This document shows, piece after piece, positions 47,944 to 58,714 of a DNA stretch of 64,000 nt. This DNA comes from Aradus depressus. Its lineage: Eukaryota > Arthropoda > Insecta > Hemiptera > Aradidae. Below the pieces are notes generated by a model that did not search any database, was not told where the DNA came from, and saw only the letters and a list, made by a program, of their open reading frames with translations. The stretch's first letter is position 1. The number at the start of each line of letters is the position of its first letter. The DNA is taken from assembly GCA_963662175.1 (NCBI GenBank), contig OY759219.1, positions 43,392,675 through 43,456,674 on the forward strand, given 5' to 3'. The position numbers were made by a program, and so were the translations under genes.

Positions 47944-49548
47944 ATTAACCAACCAGGTGTTGTATTCAGACTTGTGAGTCCTCATACTAAATTTACCAAC
48001 CAGGTATTGTATTCAGACTTGTGAGTCCTCATACTAAATTTACCAACCAGGTGTTGTATTCAGACTTGTGAGTCCTCATACTAAATTTACCAACCAGGTG
48101 TTGTATTCAGACTTGTGAGTCCTCATACTAAATTTACCAACCAGGTGTTGTATTCAGACTTGTGAGTCCTCATACTAAATTTACCAGCCAGGTATTGTAT
48201 TCAGACTTGTGAGTCCTCATACTAAATTTACTAACCAGGTGTTGTATTCAGACTTGTGAGTCCTCTGTAATATTTATATAGTGCGCGTCGCGGTTTTAAT
48301 AATAAAATGTGGTTTTGAATTTACTTTAATCGAAATTGCGGAGATTTTCTATAAAACTGCTGTGTCTTTACTAATTTAAAATGTCCATAGGATGCCAGAT
48401 CGCTTAGGTAATAGACGATCATTTAAATTTACTGATTTTAATATACGAATTGGATTTCTATAACCAAAGGCGAAAGGATTCGTCAGCGAAAAGAGTTTTG
48501 AAAAACCAAATTGTTAAATCATAACTGACCTGGGATAGAGCATAGGAACAAACGACTAAAATTTAGAAATTCATTTTTAAAAGACTATATTTACAAAATA
48601 AAAATTGACTTAAAATTAAAAACATACTATAAAATTGAACCTTATATGGAGAATAACGTCGTTTGGATGTTGGGGCTGGCTGGATATTACTGCATGGAGA
48701 CAGGTTGCTCCCTCAAGATGAAAAGGGAACTCAAATTGAAGTCGGGCTGAACTTCCTGTCGACTCTCGGGGCTTCTCTCAACGGAACATCAATGGAGGGC
48801 TCTTGAAGACTCCCCAAAGACTCCTGGACTCTTCCTCAAGCTCTCGACTTCCACTAGAACTGCCCTCTTCTACTGTTGGATCTCGACTCCTGAATCTCGA
48901 CTCACTCTTGGATCTAGCCTTCCACTGATCCAGGAAAGTGAAGTGTCCACTTCCACCTCTAGACCTCAACTGTAACTTCCACTGGTGGATCTCGACTGTA
49001 ACTGACTGAACTTGAGCCCTCACTTGGAACTCGGACTGCCATCTTCCCCCACTACTTCTCCTTCTTTCTTCTCCTCGGCCATTTCGGAAAGCAAATTGTT
49101 TGCCTGGGAGGCAATCAATTTGACCTCTGTCCACTTTAATTTGGACATTCCAGATTGCTTTATGGGCCACTAACAACGGGCTTGGAGCTCCAATCTGGTA
49201 CCTGACTGTAGCCAGATTGTAAAATCCGGGTTGTAAAAGGCTATATAAATATTCCTCCAGGTGACTGTTGGTGCCTTCTTTTATTGCATCCTGTCAGCTT
49301 CTTTCTTGACGGAGGCAAAATGGGATAAGCTCCTTCTACCTGATCCGGGTCTCCCTAGCCCGCCTATAGAATTAAGGGTTTATTTCACCATTACTGTCCA
49401 CAAATACTATTAACATTACAAACTTTATATTTTACAATATATTTAGATGCAGTCGCAAATTGATTACATTACACCTCATACTAAATTTACCAACCAGGTG
49501 TTGTATTCAGACTTGTGAGTCCTCATACTAAATTTACCAACCAGATGT
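47944..49548. repeat. 47-bp minisatellite split by a solo LTR
   Basis: Unit ACCAACCAGGTGTTGTATTC plus AGACTTGTGAGTCCTCATAC plus TAAATTT. About seven copies lie before 48,265 and one and a half after 49,474. The LTR at 48,266-49,473 separates the two parts in the middle of a unit. Confidence 0.96.
48266..49473. mobile_element. Solo LTR, 1,208 bp
   Basis: Starts TGTAATATTTATATAG and ends TTGATTACATTACA (TG...CA with TGTAAT/ATTACA inverted ends). It is flanked by the 4-bp duplication CCTC (48,262-48,265; 49,474-49,477) inside the 47-bp array. The sequence matches the outer parts of the element at 13.8-16.4 kb. There is no internal region, so it is a solo LTR left by recombination. The 132-codon minus-strand ORF inside is not recognised as a gene. 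Confidence 0.9.
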
Positions 49549-50374
49549 AATAAAATTTTGTGTCTGTAAATTAATTCTATTCAAAGTTATCATGTTCACA
49601 TACACTCAATCAGGACTTTTTTTTTTCATTTTTGGAATTAGGGGATGTGAAAACATAGAATTCCTATGAAAACTCAACATGAACTTCTCATCGATTGCAT
49701 AACTTTCCCTATACTTTTTTTAGCTGAGAAATAAAAATGAGCCGGCTTTCGGATTTGTTGGACTGAGATTTTGAGCTTTTCCATTGGGTTTATCAGTGGG
49801 CTTTGAAATGTTTAAGTAGTGCTTCTAATTTGATTAAACGTTAATGTTAAAGTGAATAGTCAAAATACATTTTTTTGTTTTTTCCATAAGTTTATTGGTC
49901 GGGGTTTTTATTTTTTATTTTATGTGCTGATTTTTAAGCCCGTTTGGTAATTATTTTAAAGATTTATTACCTTGCCTGAGGTCAAGGGTGAAATTAAATA
50001 CATCTTGTACATTTTCAAATTCACTAGGATGCACAAAAAAAAAAAAAAAAAAATTCAATGTGGCGGAAATTAGGAATATTGCTACAAGACCGTATTAATT
50101 TCGCAATAGTACTATTACATTTCATTTCGATGGAAAACTTCTAAAGAAATTCAATATGGTGATCGATTGTCCAAGTAAAATCTATCCTATAAACCACCTC
50201 CGGAGAATCTACTACCATATGAAAAAAAAATCCACCCATATCGGTTCAACCATTTAAGCGTTATGCAGGAACTTATATACCAACATATAGTCAAACAAAA
50301 CCCCCCCCTTTTTTTTTTGGTTGGCGTAAGTATTAATACTGTCGTATTCATTAAAGATGTTTCTTTTGTTTTAG
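49549..50374. other. Rest of intron d4-e4
   Basis: AT-rich, with an A17 run near 50,035 and a fragment of the dispersed repeat at about 49,680. No gene seen. Confidence 0.5.
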
Positions 50375-50451
50375 TACAAGACAAATACAGTCGAATCAAG
50401 GACCAAGATGGTGTAAGAGGGGCTACTGCATTCCTCAAAGTCATGTTTGAT
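50375..50451 (+). CDS. OBP-like module 4, exon e (Cys5 and Cys6 absent)
   Basis: Acceptor tcttttgttttag, donor GAT|GTGAGT, 77 nt, phase 1>0. With d4 it reads LQDKYSRIKDQDGVRGATAF then LKVMFD. Aligned with e1, Gln replaces Cys5 and Phe replaces Cys6. Module 4 therefore keeps only Cys1 and Cys3. Phases and the strong donor fit the module pattern. Confidence 0.68.
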
Positions 50452-50654
50452 GTGAGTAAATGAACATTTATATGTATATAAATGATAGGATTAACAGATA
50501 TTTGAAAAGAGGGGGGCCTAGCTAGGGTGGGGGACCTTCCCTCTCAGTGGACTTTCCAATATCCTTCATCGTTGGAAAATCAAAATCCATTATGATCCAC
50601 TTTTTCGGTTATCTGCAAACCCATTAAAAATGTAAAGAAATAACAAAATTATCC

Positions 50655-50715
50655 TATATATAGTTGCGGGTTCAAATCCCGTCAGGGAGAGTCCGGGGCC
50701 ATGGATGTTGTGTAA
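50655..50715 (-). mobile_element. SINE family 2 fragment
   Basis: 'gcgggttcaaatcccgtcaggg' (in parts) and 'ccggggccatggatgttgtg' match the 35.4-kb element around box B. Strand is uncertain; only a short piece remains. Confidence 0.5.
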
Positions 50716-50889
50716 ATAACAAATAATGTTAAGAAGAAGAGAAGGGAGGAAAGGTTGTTTGGGAGAGGACATTTTGGTCTGTTCTCTTGGACAAAAAATA
50801 TATTCAAATTACAGTTTTTCAGCTATAACTTTGAATGTTATATCATTGTTCGCTATTTGTATAAGAACTAATTAATCTGTCTTTAGCTA

Positions 50890-51172
50890 GTATGGTTAGG
50901 TTAGGTTTTATGACTCATGCCCGGGCTTTAACTACGAGGTCATATCGCCTACTACCAGAGCGTCACTCTGGTGGACATGAGCCCCACTCTACTATGGGAG
51001 TCCTAAATTTTGCCTACACTAAATTTTTATTCACCTAGGGCAGGGGTCTTTAACGAATACCTGAAATCGTACATGCTCGAGACAATCGCTTAACGTTCCA
51101 TCCGAAGGACGGCGTGCTTAAGTTTATTTTACCTCCCAGATAAAATAAAGTAAGAGCCTCGGTTTGGTCATT
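50890..51172 (-). mobile_element. SINE family 1, tRNA head truncated
   Basis: Runs from 'ggttaggttaggttttatga' to 'ctcggtttggt'; the tRNA-like head is missing. In the e4-a5 intron. Confidence 0.87.
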
Positions 51173-51890
51173 TTAGTATATATTTTTAATAAAAAAGTTA
51201 TAGGGTGTTTAACAAAATGGCTTTTTTCTCAAAAAAGTATTTTTGTCACATAGCCCTTTTATCACTCAACCCTTCAAATATATAATTGAATAAAAATACT
51301 ATTTGTTTTCTAACTGGAGGGCGGCCCTTGTCTCTCGCCCTTCATTGAACTTCGTCTAAGATCATATCTCACTATGCAGTAAGTAATGTTCCGTCTCGTT
51401 TTCTTCTTTCTCTGTCACTGTTGGGACTGTCCTGTGAGGACTCCTGTTATTAGGCTTTTTGTGATAAGTCCCCGCCCCAATCCCCCCCTCCCCTTTAGTC
51501 AATTTCATCCAAAATCAATAGTTACTAATGTAATCATAGGGATTTGAATTTAAATATGAAATTTTTTCTTGATTAATTCATTCTATCGGAAGTTATCGTC
51601 TTCACAGCTTTATTATTCTCCCATTTTGTTTCTAAGATTCAAAACGTACTTAGTACACAGACGTTTCAGGTAATTCTCCCATCAACAGTTTATCATTAAT
51701 ATATTTCTTTCTATTCCATTGGATTTTCTTTTTTAATATTTATAATGTTTTTTAATTTTTCACGGAGAATGTTTTTTTTTTTTTTTTTCATGAGAATGAA
51801 ATTAAGAATGAACACACGGCGTGGAATGGTCGAGTGTGTGCTCTATTTCAGTTGTTAGATAACCATAATGATTAATTGATTTAATTATCC
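51173..51890. other. AT-rich intron, dispersed repeat traces
   Basis: Contains a scrap of the 'ttcatccaaaatcaatagtta' type repeat near 51,510 and a T run at 51,773. No gene seen. Confidence 0.4.
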
Positions 51891-52863
51891 TTATTTTTAT
51901 GTAGGTATTTCAATAATTACCATCTTATAGCCCTTTTTGGTCTCATTTATTCTTTTTCTTTATTTTTTCTTCTTCATTTCCATACAACAACAATATTTCG
52001 TCCTACCAGGACATTTGCTAGTACATCACTGAAAAAATATTACATTCACAATATCGTTCACAATCTAAACTAATATATAAGTAATTGTAATTGTAGTAAA
52101 CTAATTATAAGTAATTGTAGTAAACTAATATATAAGTAATTATAATTGTAGTAAACTAATATATAAGTAATTGTAATTGTAGTAAACTAATATATAAGTA
52201 ATTGTAATTGTAGTAAACTAATATATAAGTAATTGTAATTGTAGTAAACTAATTATAAGTAATATGACACATAGTCAAAAAAACTATAAATTTAACATTG
52301 GATATATAAAACGTAAAATCAAAAAAATTAAAATAGAAATAGTTAGAAAATTGAATTAAAAGAATCGATAAACAATAACCCCTAGGGTTATCAAAAATAA
52401 AACTATAGAAAAAAATAATGCAACAAATTACCACCAATGAGTAGATAAAAATAGGTATGTTATACATATAATTAAAATAACTTCATAGAATTAAAGATTT
52501 TTAAAAAAGGAAAAAAATATAGTGAGATTAATTAAGTATTGCTTTTTCCAGATGCACAATATTAAAAATGACACGATATATTAGAATATATTATAAGGAA
52601 AAAAAATATGTTTAACATATATGTAAAGAGAAAAATAAAAATGTAAGTAAAAGATACAAAAGAATTTTACAATATGGCTAGCTGTTTAGATTGTGAACGT
52701 TATTGTGAATGTAATATTGTTTCAGTGATGTACTTGAAAATGTCCTGATAGGATGAAATATTGTTGTTGTATGGAAATGAAGAAGAAAAAATGAAGAAAA
52801 AGAATAAATGAGACCAAAAAGGGTTATAAGATGGTTATTATTGAAATACCTACATAAAAATAA
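51891..52863. mobile_element. Foldback element with 180-bp inverted arms
   Basis: 51,891-52,070 is inverted at 52,683-52,863: 'ttatgtaggtatttcaataa' at the start answers 'ttattgaaatacctacataa' at the end. The 610-bp loop holds a minisatellite. The right arm ends about 70 bp before exon a5. No transposase. Transcription of this intron would give a long hairpin. Confidence 0.85.
52070..52262. repeat. About 31-bp minisatellite, 6-7 copies
   Basis: Unit AAGTAATTGTAATTGTAGTA plus AACTAATATAT with short deletions. Sits at the left edge of the foldback loop. Confidence 0.92.
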
Positions 52864-52934
52864 AAACTTAAGAGGTCTCAAACAATCGTATATATGATAC
52901 GAAATTGAAGATTAATTATCCTTTTTATTTTCAG

Positions 52935-53010
52935 TTCTTGCCAAGTAATTACAATCCATCCGAGTTGATAGCAGCCCAAGTGTGCGCTCAGAAACAGAAC
53001 ATAGCTCATG
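52935..53010 (+). CDS. OBP-like module 5, exon a (Cys1)
   Basis: Acceptor tatccttttattttcag (read in parts), donor CATG|GTAATA, 76 nt, phase 0>1. Reads FLPSNYNPSELIAAQVCAQK then QNIAH. 'IAAQVCA' matches 'ALAQVCA' of a3. Confidence 0.74.
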
Positions 53011-54047
53011 GTAATAATAACAATATTATTAATACACACACATCCATCCATTCGGGCAGGTTTACCCGGCTTTGTACGGCAGTTACTGTACCTGTCACAG
53101 CACCTATAATAACATTCCTAATCAAGGTTTATAAAAGAGACCTATCGCTCCTCACTCGCATGGTTTGGTTTAAACTCTCAGAATAGACTCTAACCAAAAT
53201 ATTCAGATCATTCTTTAGACAATTTTAGGTGACACCTATCTCAGGTTTTGACTTGAAATTGATCTATTTGCTTTGTAGCTCTATTCTTTGTCAAATAGCG
53301 TTTTTTGAAAAAAAAAAAAAAAAAAATCAAAATTTTACTAAAAGTGACGTCATTTTGATGGAATTGGATTTAAAACAAAATTTAATACGGGGAATTTTAT
53401 CACATGTCACATTATCACACCCTGACTAAATACATTTCTAATCCCGTGAATTATTTCAAATAGAGTGAAAAAACGAAAAAAATAGTTTTTCTCAAAAAAT
53501 ATCTTTAATTTCCCCCAAATTTTAGAATATTTAAGAACATTTAAAATCCTATTTTTTTTTGTGAATTTCAACAATCAGAATATTTTTCAGGATTCTCTTC
53601 TGTTTTTAGCAACATGGGAAGGATCGGGAATGCATTTTGATGGATTTAAACGACATTTAATCACCTTTCAAACTCTGGCTAAATAAATTTGTTAACACTT
53701 GACTTATTTCTATTTGAAATGTATATACCTAATATGATCATTGACGATATTTTTTGAAATATTTGATTTATATATGCAGGTTATCACTAAATGTAAATTA
53801 ATAACAATATTAAATCAATTAAATTATACATTGTTTCATGAAAATCAGTTTAGTGTTATAGAACTTGCTTTATTCAGACTTTTCTGTAATTTCTATTATT
53901 ATGAAAATAATTTTTTTATTTTTCAAAACCAGCTGAAATCCAGGAATGTTTGTTTATCAGTCTGTCGTAACGTCTGTCTCGTGAACCTTATAAGTGGTCT
54001 GTCTGCTTAATATTTTTATTATCATTTAATTTTTTAGTTATATACTA

Positions 54048-55024
54048 GGGTGTATCGAAATTTTTTAAATTTGATGGCCCTACGAGAAATTGAAAGTATA
54101 TGACATGTAAACAATAACAGAATATCAAACAAACTATTGTCGATGCTTTAGGGGGTCCCACATTCGTCTCAAAAACACGATTTTCACGCTTTTTCGAGTA
54201 GTATATTAAGAACTGAAATTTTTTTAGATTTTATTGTTATTTTTCTGCCATATTCCAATTCCAAGTCGTGCCCCACTTAATTACAAGTAATATCATCATA
54301 AGAAAACATTATTTCAAGTATTTAGAAGTTAACCAAGGAATATTAATTATAGACAAAATGACATACGAGAAATAAAAATTATTCAAAATGCTACCATTGT
54401 GTCAGATTTTAATGCGGATAACTTTAGTATTTTAAAATTTGATGAAAATTAGTGTAAATTCTTTATATAAGTGAAATTTAATTTTAAAAAAGTGTGCAAT
54501 TTTGATCAATATAGGACAAAATTGAAAAAGGAGTAATGACTCCTAATAACTCTGTATAATTAGTAGCTTCAAAATTTAGTTTGGGTACTCGAAAAACTCT
54601 GTTGTCAGAGTCCGGTGAGTTTCTGCAGATCAAGATTATTTCCAAAGCATCAATCCGCATTAAAATCTGACACAATGGTAGCATTTTGAATAATTTTTAT
54701 TTCTCGTATGTCATTTTGTCTATAATTAATATTCCTTGGTTAACTTCTAAGTACTTGAAATGATGTTTTTTTATGATGATATTACTTGTAATTAAGTGGG
54801 GCACGACTTGGAATTGGAATTTGACAGAAAAATAACAATAAAATCTAAAAAAATTTCAGTTCTTAATATACTACTCGAAAAAGCGTGAAAATCGTGTTTT
54901 TGAGACGAATGTGGGACCCCCTAAAGCAGCGACAATAGTTTGTTTGATATTCTGTTATTGTTTAGATGTCAAATACTTTCAATTTTTCGTAGGGCCATCA
55001 AATTTAAAAAATGTCGATACACCC
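54048..55024. mobile_element. Foldback DNA element, 372-bp inverted arms, TA target site
   Basis: 54,048-54,419 is inverted at 54,653-55,024 with few mismatches; the ends are GGGTGTATCGA and its inverse. TA flanks both ends (54,046-54,047; 55,025-55,026), as for Tc1/mariner-type elements. The loop is 233 bp and codes for nothing. A non-autonomous element is the best reading. Confidence 0.88.
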
Positions 55025-55566
55025 TATTATATACATATGGGTATCTATCTATATTTTCGCGTAAATCAAGGAAACGTCTGAAAATATGTGTTTTAAATCT
55101 ATATTTCCAAGGCGGTTTTCGGCGTTTATCTCAATAACCGGACGAAGTGCAAAAAAGCATATTTCATATAAAATCTGTACATACTTCAATGTTGCCTACA
55201 ACTATAACTTGATTTTGATGAGGTCATATACACATGCGGCATCTTGTAAAATGTACTTAGTTCCCGGAGGAAAGTGGTCTCAATACTTGGCTCATTTCGG
55301 CCAAAATCTAATGAGAACTAATCTATAGGACGTGTGATTCCTTCATTCCAAATGTCATGTTCTCGGCTACAATGTTTTTCACGGCAGAGCACGCACAAGT
55401 TTCCAATCACACGCGCAGTCAGACATCATCGCGAAAATAGTGAAAACATATTCAGGGGATTTTGAAACGTGAAAATACATTGAAACGTCGATCTCGGAGT
55501 TTCGCACGATTACAATATTTCCTTATACTACAGGTATTAGAGAGTAAAAACTAAGGTGTTAGAACA

Positions 55567-55606
55567 CACACACACACATACACACACACACACACATACA
55601 CACACA

Positions 55607-55661
<55 letters not shown>
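55567..55661. repeat. (CA)n microsatellite with TA interruptions
   Basis: About 95 bp of CA repeats with four to five ATA interruptions, ending in an unbroken run of about 20 CA. Confidence 0.98.
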
Positions 55662-55666
<5 letters not shown>

Positions 55667-56811
55667 CATAGGATTTTACATTGATTTCGACGTATTAAAA
55701 TTTGGTGGTATAATAACATATAAGTATAATATTTTGAAGGAAATACGTTTATTTTTTATTTTTCACTCTTTTCGAAATGAATCATGTGATTTTAAAATCA
55801 TTAACCAGGGTTTTGACCATTTAAAAGTTTTTAAAATTTAAAATGGAATCGCTTTTAGTAAAATTATTATTTTTTTCGGTTACTGCTTTCTGACTAAAAA
55901 AATTTAAAACTGAGCTCCATGCAAATAAATCAATTTCAGGTCAAATGCTGAGACAGGTGTTCCCTAAAATTGCGTAATGAATGATATATTTCGGTTACAA
56001 GCTTGAAATTGAAATTTTTAACAGGCGTCGTCCTGTTATATCAGCTGTCAAAACATCTTCGGAACTGGAAACCGTGACTTGATAGCTCACTAACTTTCAT
56101 GCCATTTTGGGACTTATACAAAATTTATGATAACTTCAGCAAATTTATTAGTTTACAAAAAAGAAGATGCAATTCCATTCCGGATAAGTGAGGCTGTTTC
56201 CCCCGCCCAGATGATAGCCTACATTTCAGGTTCTTAGATGCTTTGATACTTCAGTATCATAAGTAATGTTATAAAGAAACAAGTAGGTCTCCATACTTAA
56301 TTGTATAAACCAGTGACAATAACGAGCATTACTTCGACAACCCACGAGAAGAGGAGTATTCATTAAAACATTGTTCCTGGATGCATCTTTCTGCCCGTGG
56401 ACGTCGGGCCGCCAGGATCAGGTCCTCGATCGGTTGAGCAATACCAGAGTTGTCTTGAAACACTTCTGATTCAATGATATAGATGGAACTAGTTTGCATA
56501 TAGGTCAGTTTTTCTCAGCCTAGCTGAAATGAATGTGTTCAAATGGAGTTCGCAATACAATATACTGTTCATAATATAGTCTTATAAGGAGAAGCGTGCA
56601 CTCTAGTCTAAGTGGGAGTTTTCTCTGGACCATCCAAAGATAGTTTCATATTCAATTATATTATGAAACACATGGACAGAACAAATAAAGGACACAAATA
56701 AAACGGAATTCATAAATCTTGAAGAAAACATGCTAATTATATCAATTTCCTCTCACCTCAAAATTGTGTTATTTTTTTACATTTCAAATAATAATAATTT
56801 AGTTATTTTTA

Positions 56812-57085
56812 CTCATGCCCGGGCCTTAACTACAAGGTCATATCGCCTACTACCAGAGCGCCCTTTGTTTGACATAGAGCCCAACTCTACTGTAGGAATA
56901 CTAAATGTTGCCTACGTAGATTTATTCTCCTATGATAGGGATCTTTAACAAGTACCTGAAATCGTACAGGCTCCATTGCTTAACGTCCCATCTGATGGAC
57001 GTCGTGGAGGGTTTTTCAACCTCCCAGATAAAAAACCTAAGGGTCTCGGCCGGTTTTCGAACCACTGAACTACGGGCGCCCTAAT
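56812..57085 (-). mobile_element. SINE family 1, degraded
   Basis: Runs from 'catgcccgggccttaactac' to 'tgaactacgggcgccc'; part of the tRNA-like head is lost. Confidence 0.83.
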
Positions 57086-57334
57086 TATAACTTATGTTAG
57101 TATTTCTTCTCTTATATATGAAAATGTTTTGTCTTTTTGTGAAAAGGCTAGTATTTATAGGATAGAGTAAAAAGCTGACCCTCCTGTCGAGACTTTTAGT
57201 GAAGCTGCACAACCTGTCCGCTTTTATGAAATCTCTCATTTAGAAATCACCGCTATCACTATACCAAAGCAACCAGAAAAAATTGAGAATTACCGAAATA
57301 TACTTTTTATAATGATTAATAGAGTCATTAGTAT

Positions 57335-57925
57335 CTTTTCAATGTAGAAGAAATTCGAGATTCTGTCGTGTAAATGAAAATTCAAAATTTGGCCAACGTT
57401 TCGGAAACTATTTATTTCCTTCTTCAAGGCCTTATAATAATGACTTTTTTTTTTTTCACGGGTGCTCCGGCAAATCACCCGGTCCGATATCGTCGGGGGA
57501 AGAGGTACATATATTATATTTGGTTTTATTTACAAATAACATTTTTTTTTTTTTTTTGCTATGGATGGATGTCTGGGGGCGACTGCCTCTGGTCCCAGAC
57601 CCCCTTGTATTGCGGCTGCCTGGTGGCGCCGAGAGAGCTCAAGATCAGTGACCAGCTTCTACATCGCGGTCGCCGGGGGTAGAACTCTGGCCTGGCCCGT
57701 CAATCGCCCCCGGCGCCGGGGCATTATTATAATAATGACTTGAGTGGATGTGTGTGGTGAAAGTGTTGAGAGTTTGCGTGAACACACTTTTTTCACCACA
57801 AACATCCACTCAAGTCATTATAACGCCCTGAAGAAGGAAATGAATAGTTTCCGAAACGTTGGTCAAATTTTGATTTTTCATTCACACGACAGCACCTCGA
57901 ATTCCTTCTGCATTCTTTTTATAAT
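57335..57925. mobile_element. Palindromic element interrupted by a retroelement
   Basis: The arm containing 'gccaacgtttcggaaactat' at about 57,392 is inverted at about 57,850 ('atagtttccgaaacgttgg'), and 'gagtggatgtgtgtggtgaa' is inverted around a centre near 57,780. The left arm is split by the insertion at 57,446-57,726. Confidence 0.8.
57446..57726 (-). mobile_element. Short GC-rich retroelement with 14-bp target duplication
   Basis: T run then CACGGGTGCTCCGGC; GC-rich end CCCCCGGCGCCGGGGC. Target duplication TTATAATAATGACT at 57,432-57,445 and 57,727-57,740. A second T run (57,542-57,558) lies inside. Related to the element at 15.63 kb. Confidence 0.85.
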
Positions 57926-57953
57926 TCGAAAACTATAATTTTATTAATATTAG

Positions 57954-58024
57954 CTGAAGATGTGTCTGTGGGGAAGACGTTAATGCCAGTCCTGCCAGGA
58001 ATAAAAATTGAACTTACTAGTCCG
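57954..58024 (+). CDS. OBP-like module 5, exon b
   Basis: Acceptor attttattaatattag, donor CCG|GTAAGT, 71 nt, phase 1>0. With a5 it reads AEDVSVGKTLMPVLPGIKIE then LTSP. Phases match the other b exons; five codons longer than b1-b3. Right edge only 30 bp from the palindrome. Confidence 0.62.
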
Positions 58025-58139
58025 GTAAGTTTCTACTTTATTTATCTATATTTAGCATAATAGTCGGAATTTTCTCACCAACCTAATATAATACATAAAC
58101 TCATTGTTAAAAAGTAATACAGATATATCAATCCAACTA

Positions 58140-58250
58140 ATAATTTATTGCATCTGTATTACTTAGTTAACAAGGAATTCCACTACATCTGCCTATCACC
58201 GTATTACTTAGTTAACAAGGAATTCCACTACATCTGCCTATCACCAACAA
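58140..58250. repeat. 54-bp direct duplication
   Basis: 'gtattacttagttaacaagg' and the bases after it, to 'ctgcctatcacc', occur twice in a row. Confidence 0.92.
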
Positions 58251-58714
58251 ATATTAACTCATTACTGTAGATTGTTCTACTTATAGGTTCATATCTCCGA
58301 AATAACACTCAAATCGAAAATACACTTCACCTATAGGTTATGCGGGTTGCCTATTGTTTGAGCTTTTATAACAGGATTTATAAAGGAAAAATAGTAGGAA
58401 ATCAATTTCTTTGCTACATTGAAAGGGTTAAGGTAGGATAAGGATTATGCCAATTTGATTTGAAATGGTCAATTATTATTTTTAAACAGTTGTTTTAAAA
58501 TTACCTCTGTCTATGTTCAATAATGTACATCTAGTGCTTGTGACTAGAAAAAATGTTTCTCTTTTTTGATTTTTAGCAATGAATATGACATGTGATTGTC
58601 GAAGCGTCTGGGGAAAAAATGCAGGGAAATTCGAGATCTATCCAGACTACTTTCCAACCCCTTCCTTTCAACTATTTAGGTCTTTTTATATAGCACTATG
58701 AACAGCTTCATACA

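Larger units (their letters stand above)
53011..57953. other. Intron a5-b5 (4.9 kb)
   Basis: Holds the 977-bp foldback at 54 kb, a (CA)n run, a SINE and a large palindrome with a nested retroelement. The remainder (53,020-54,040; 55,530-56,800) is AT-rich with no gene recognised; 55,385-55,530 is the dispersed repeat also seen at 36.7 kb. Confidence 0.55.

Noticed and set aside
48778..49176. Minus-strand ORF of 132 codons
   Set aside because: Lies wholly inside the solo LTR, where no coding sequence is expected; Arg/Ser-rich composition from 'ctc/gag'-rich DNA.
58337..58393. Possible module 5 exon c (57 nt, phase 0>0, reads VMRVAYCLSFYNRIYKGKI)
   Set aside because: Length and phase fit and one cysteine could be Cys3, but the pyrimidine tract is weak, the donor is GTAGGA and Cys2 is absent. 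Too uncertain to list as an exon.
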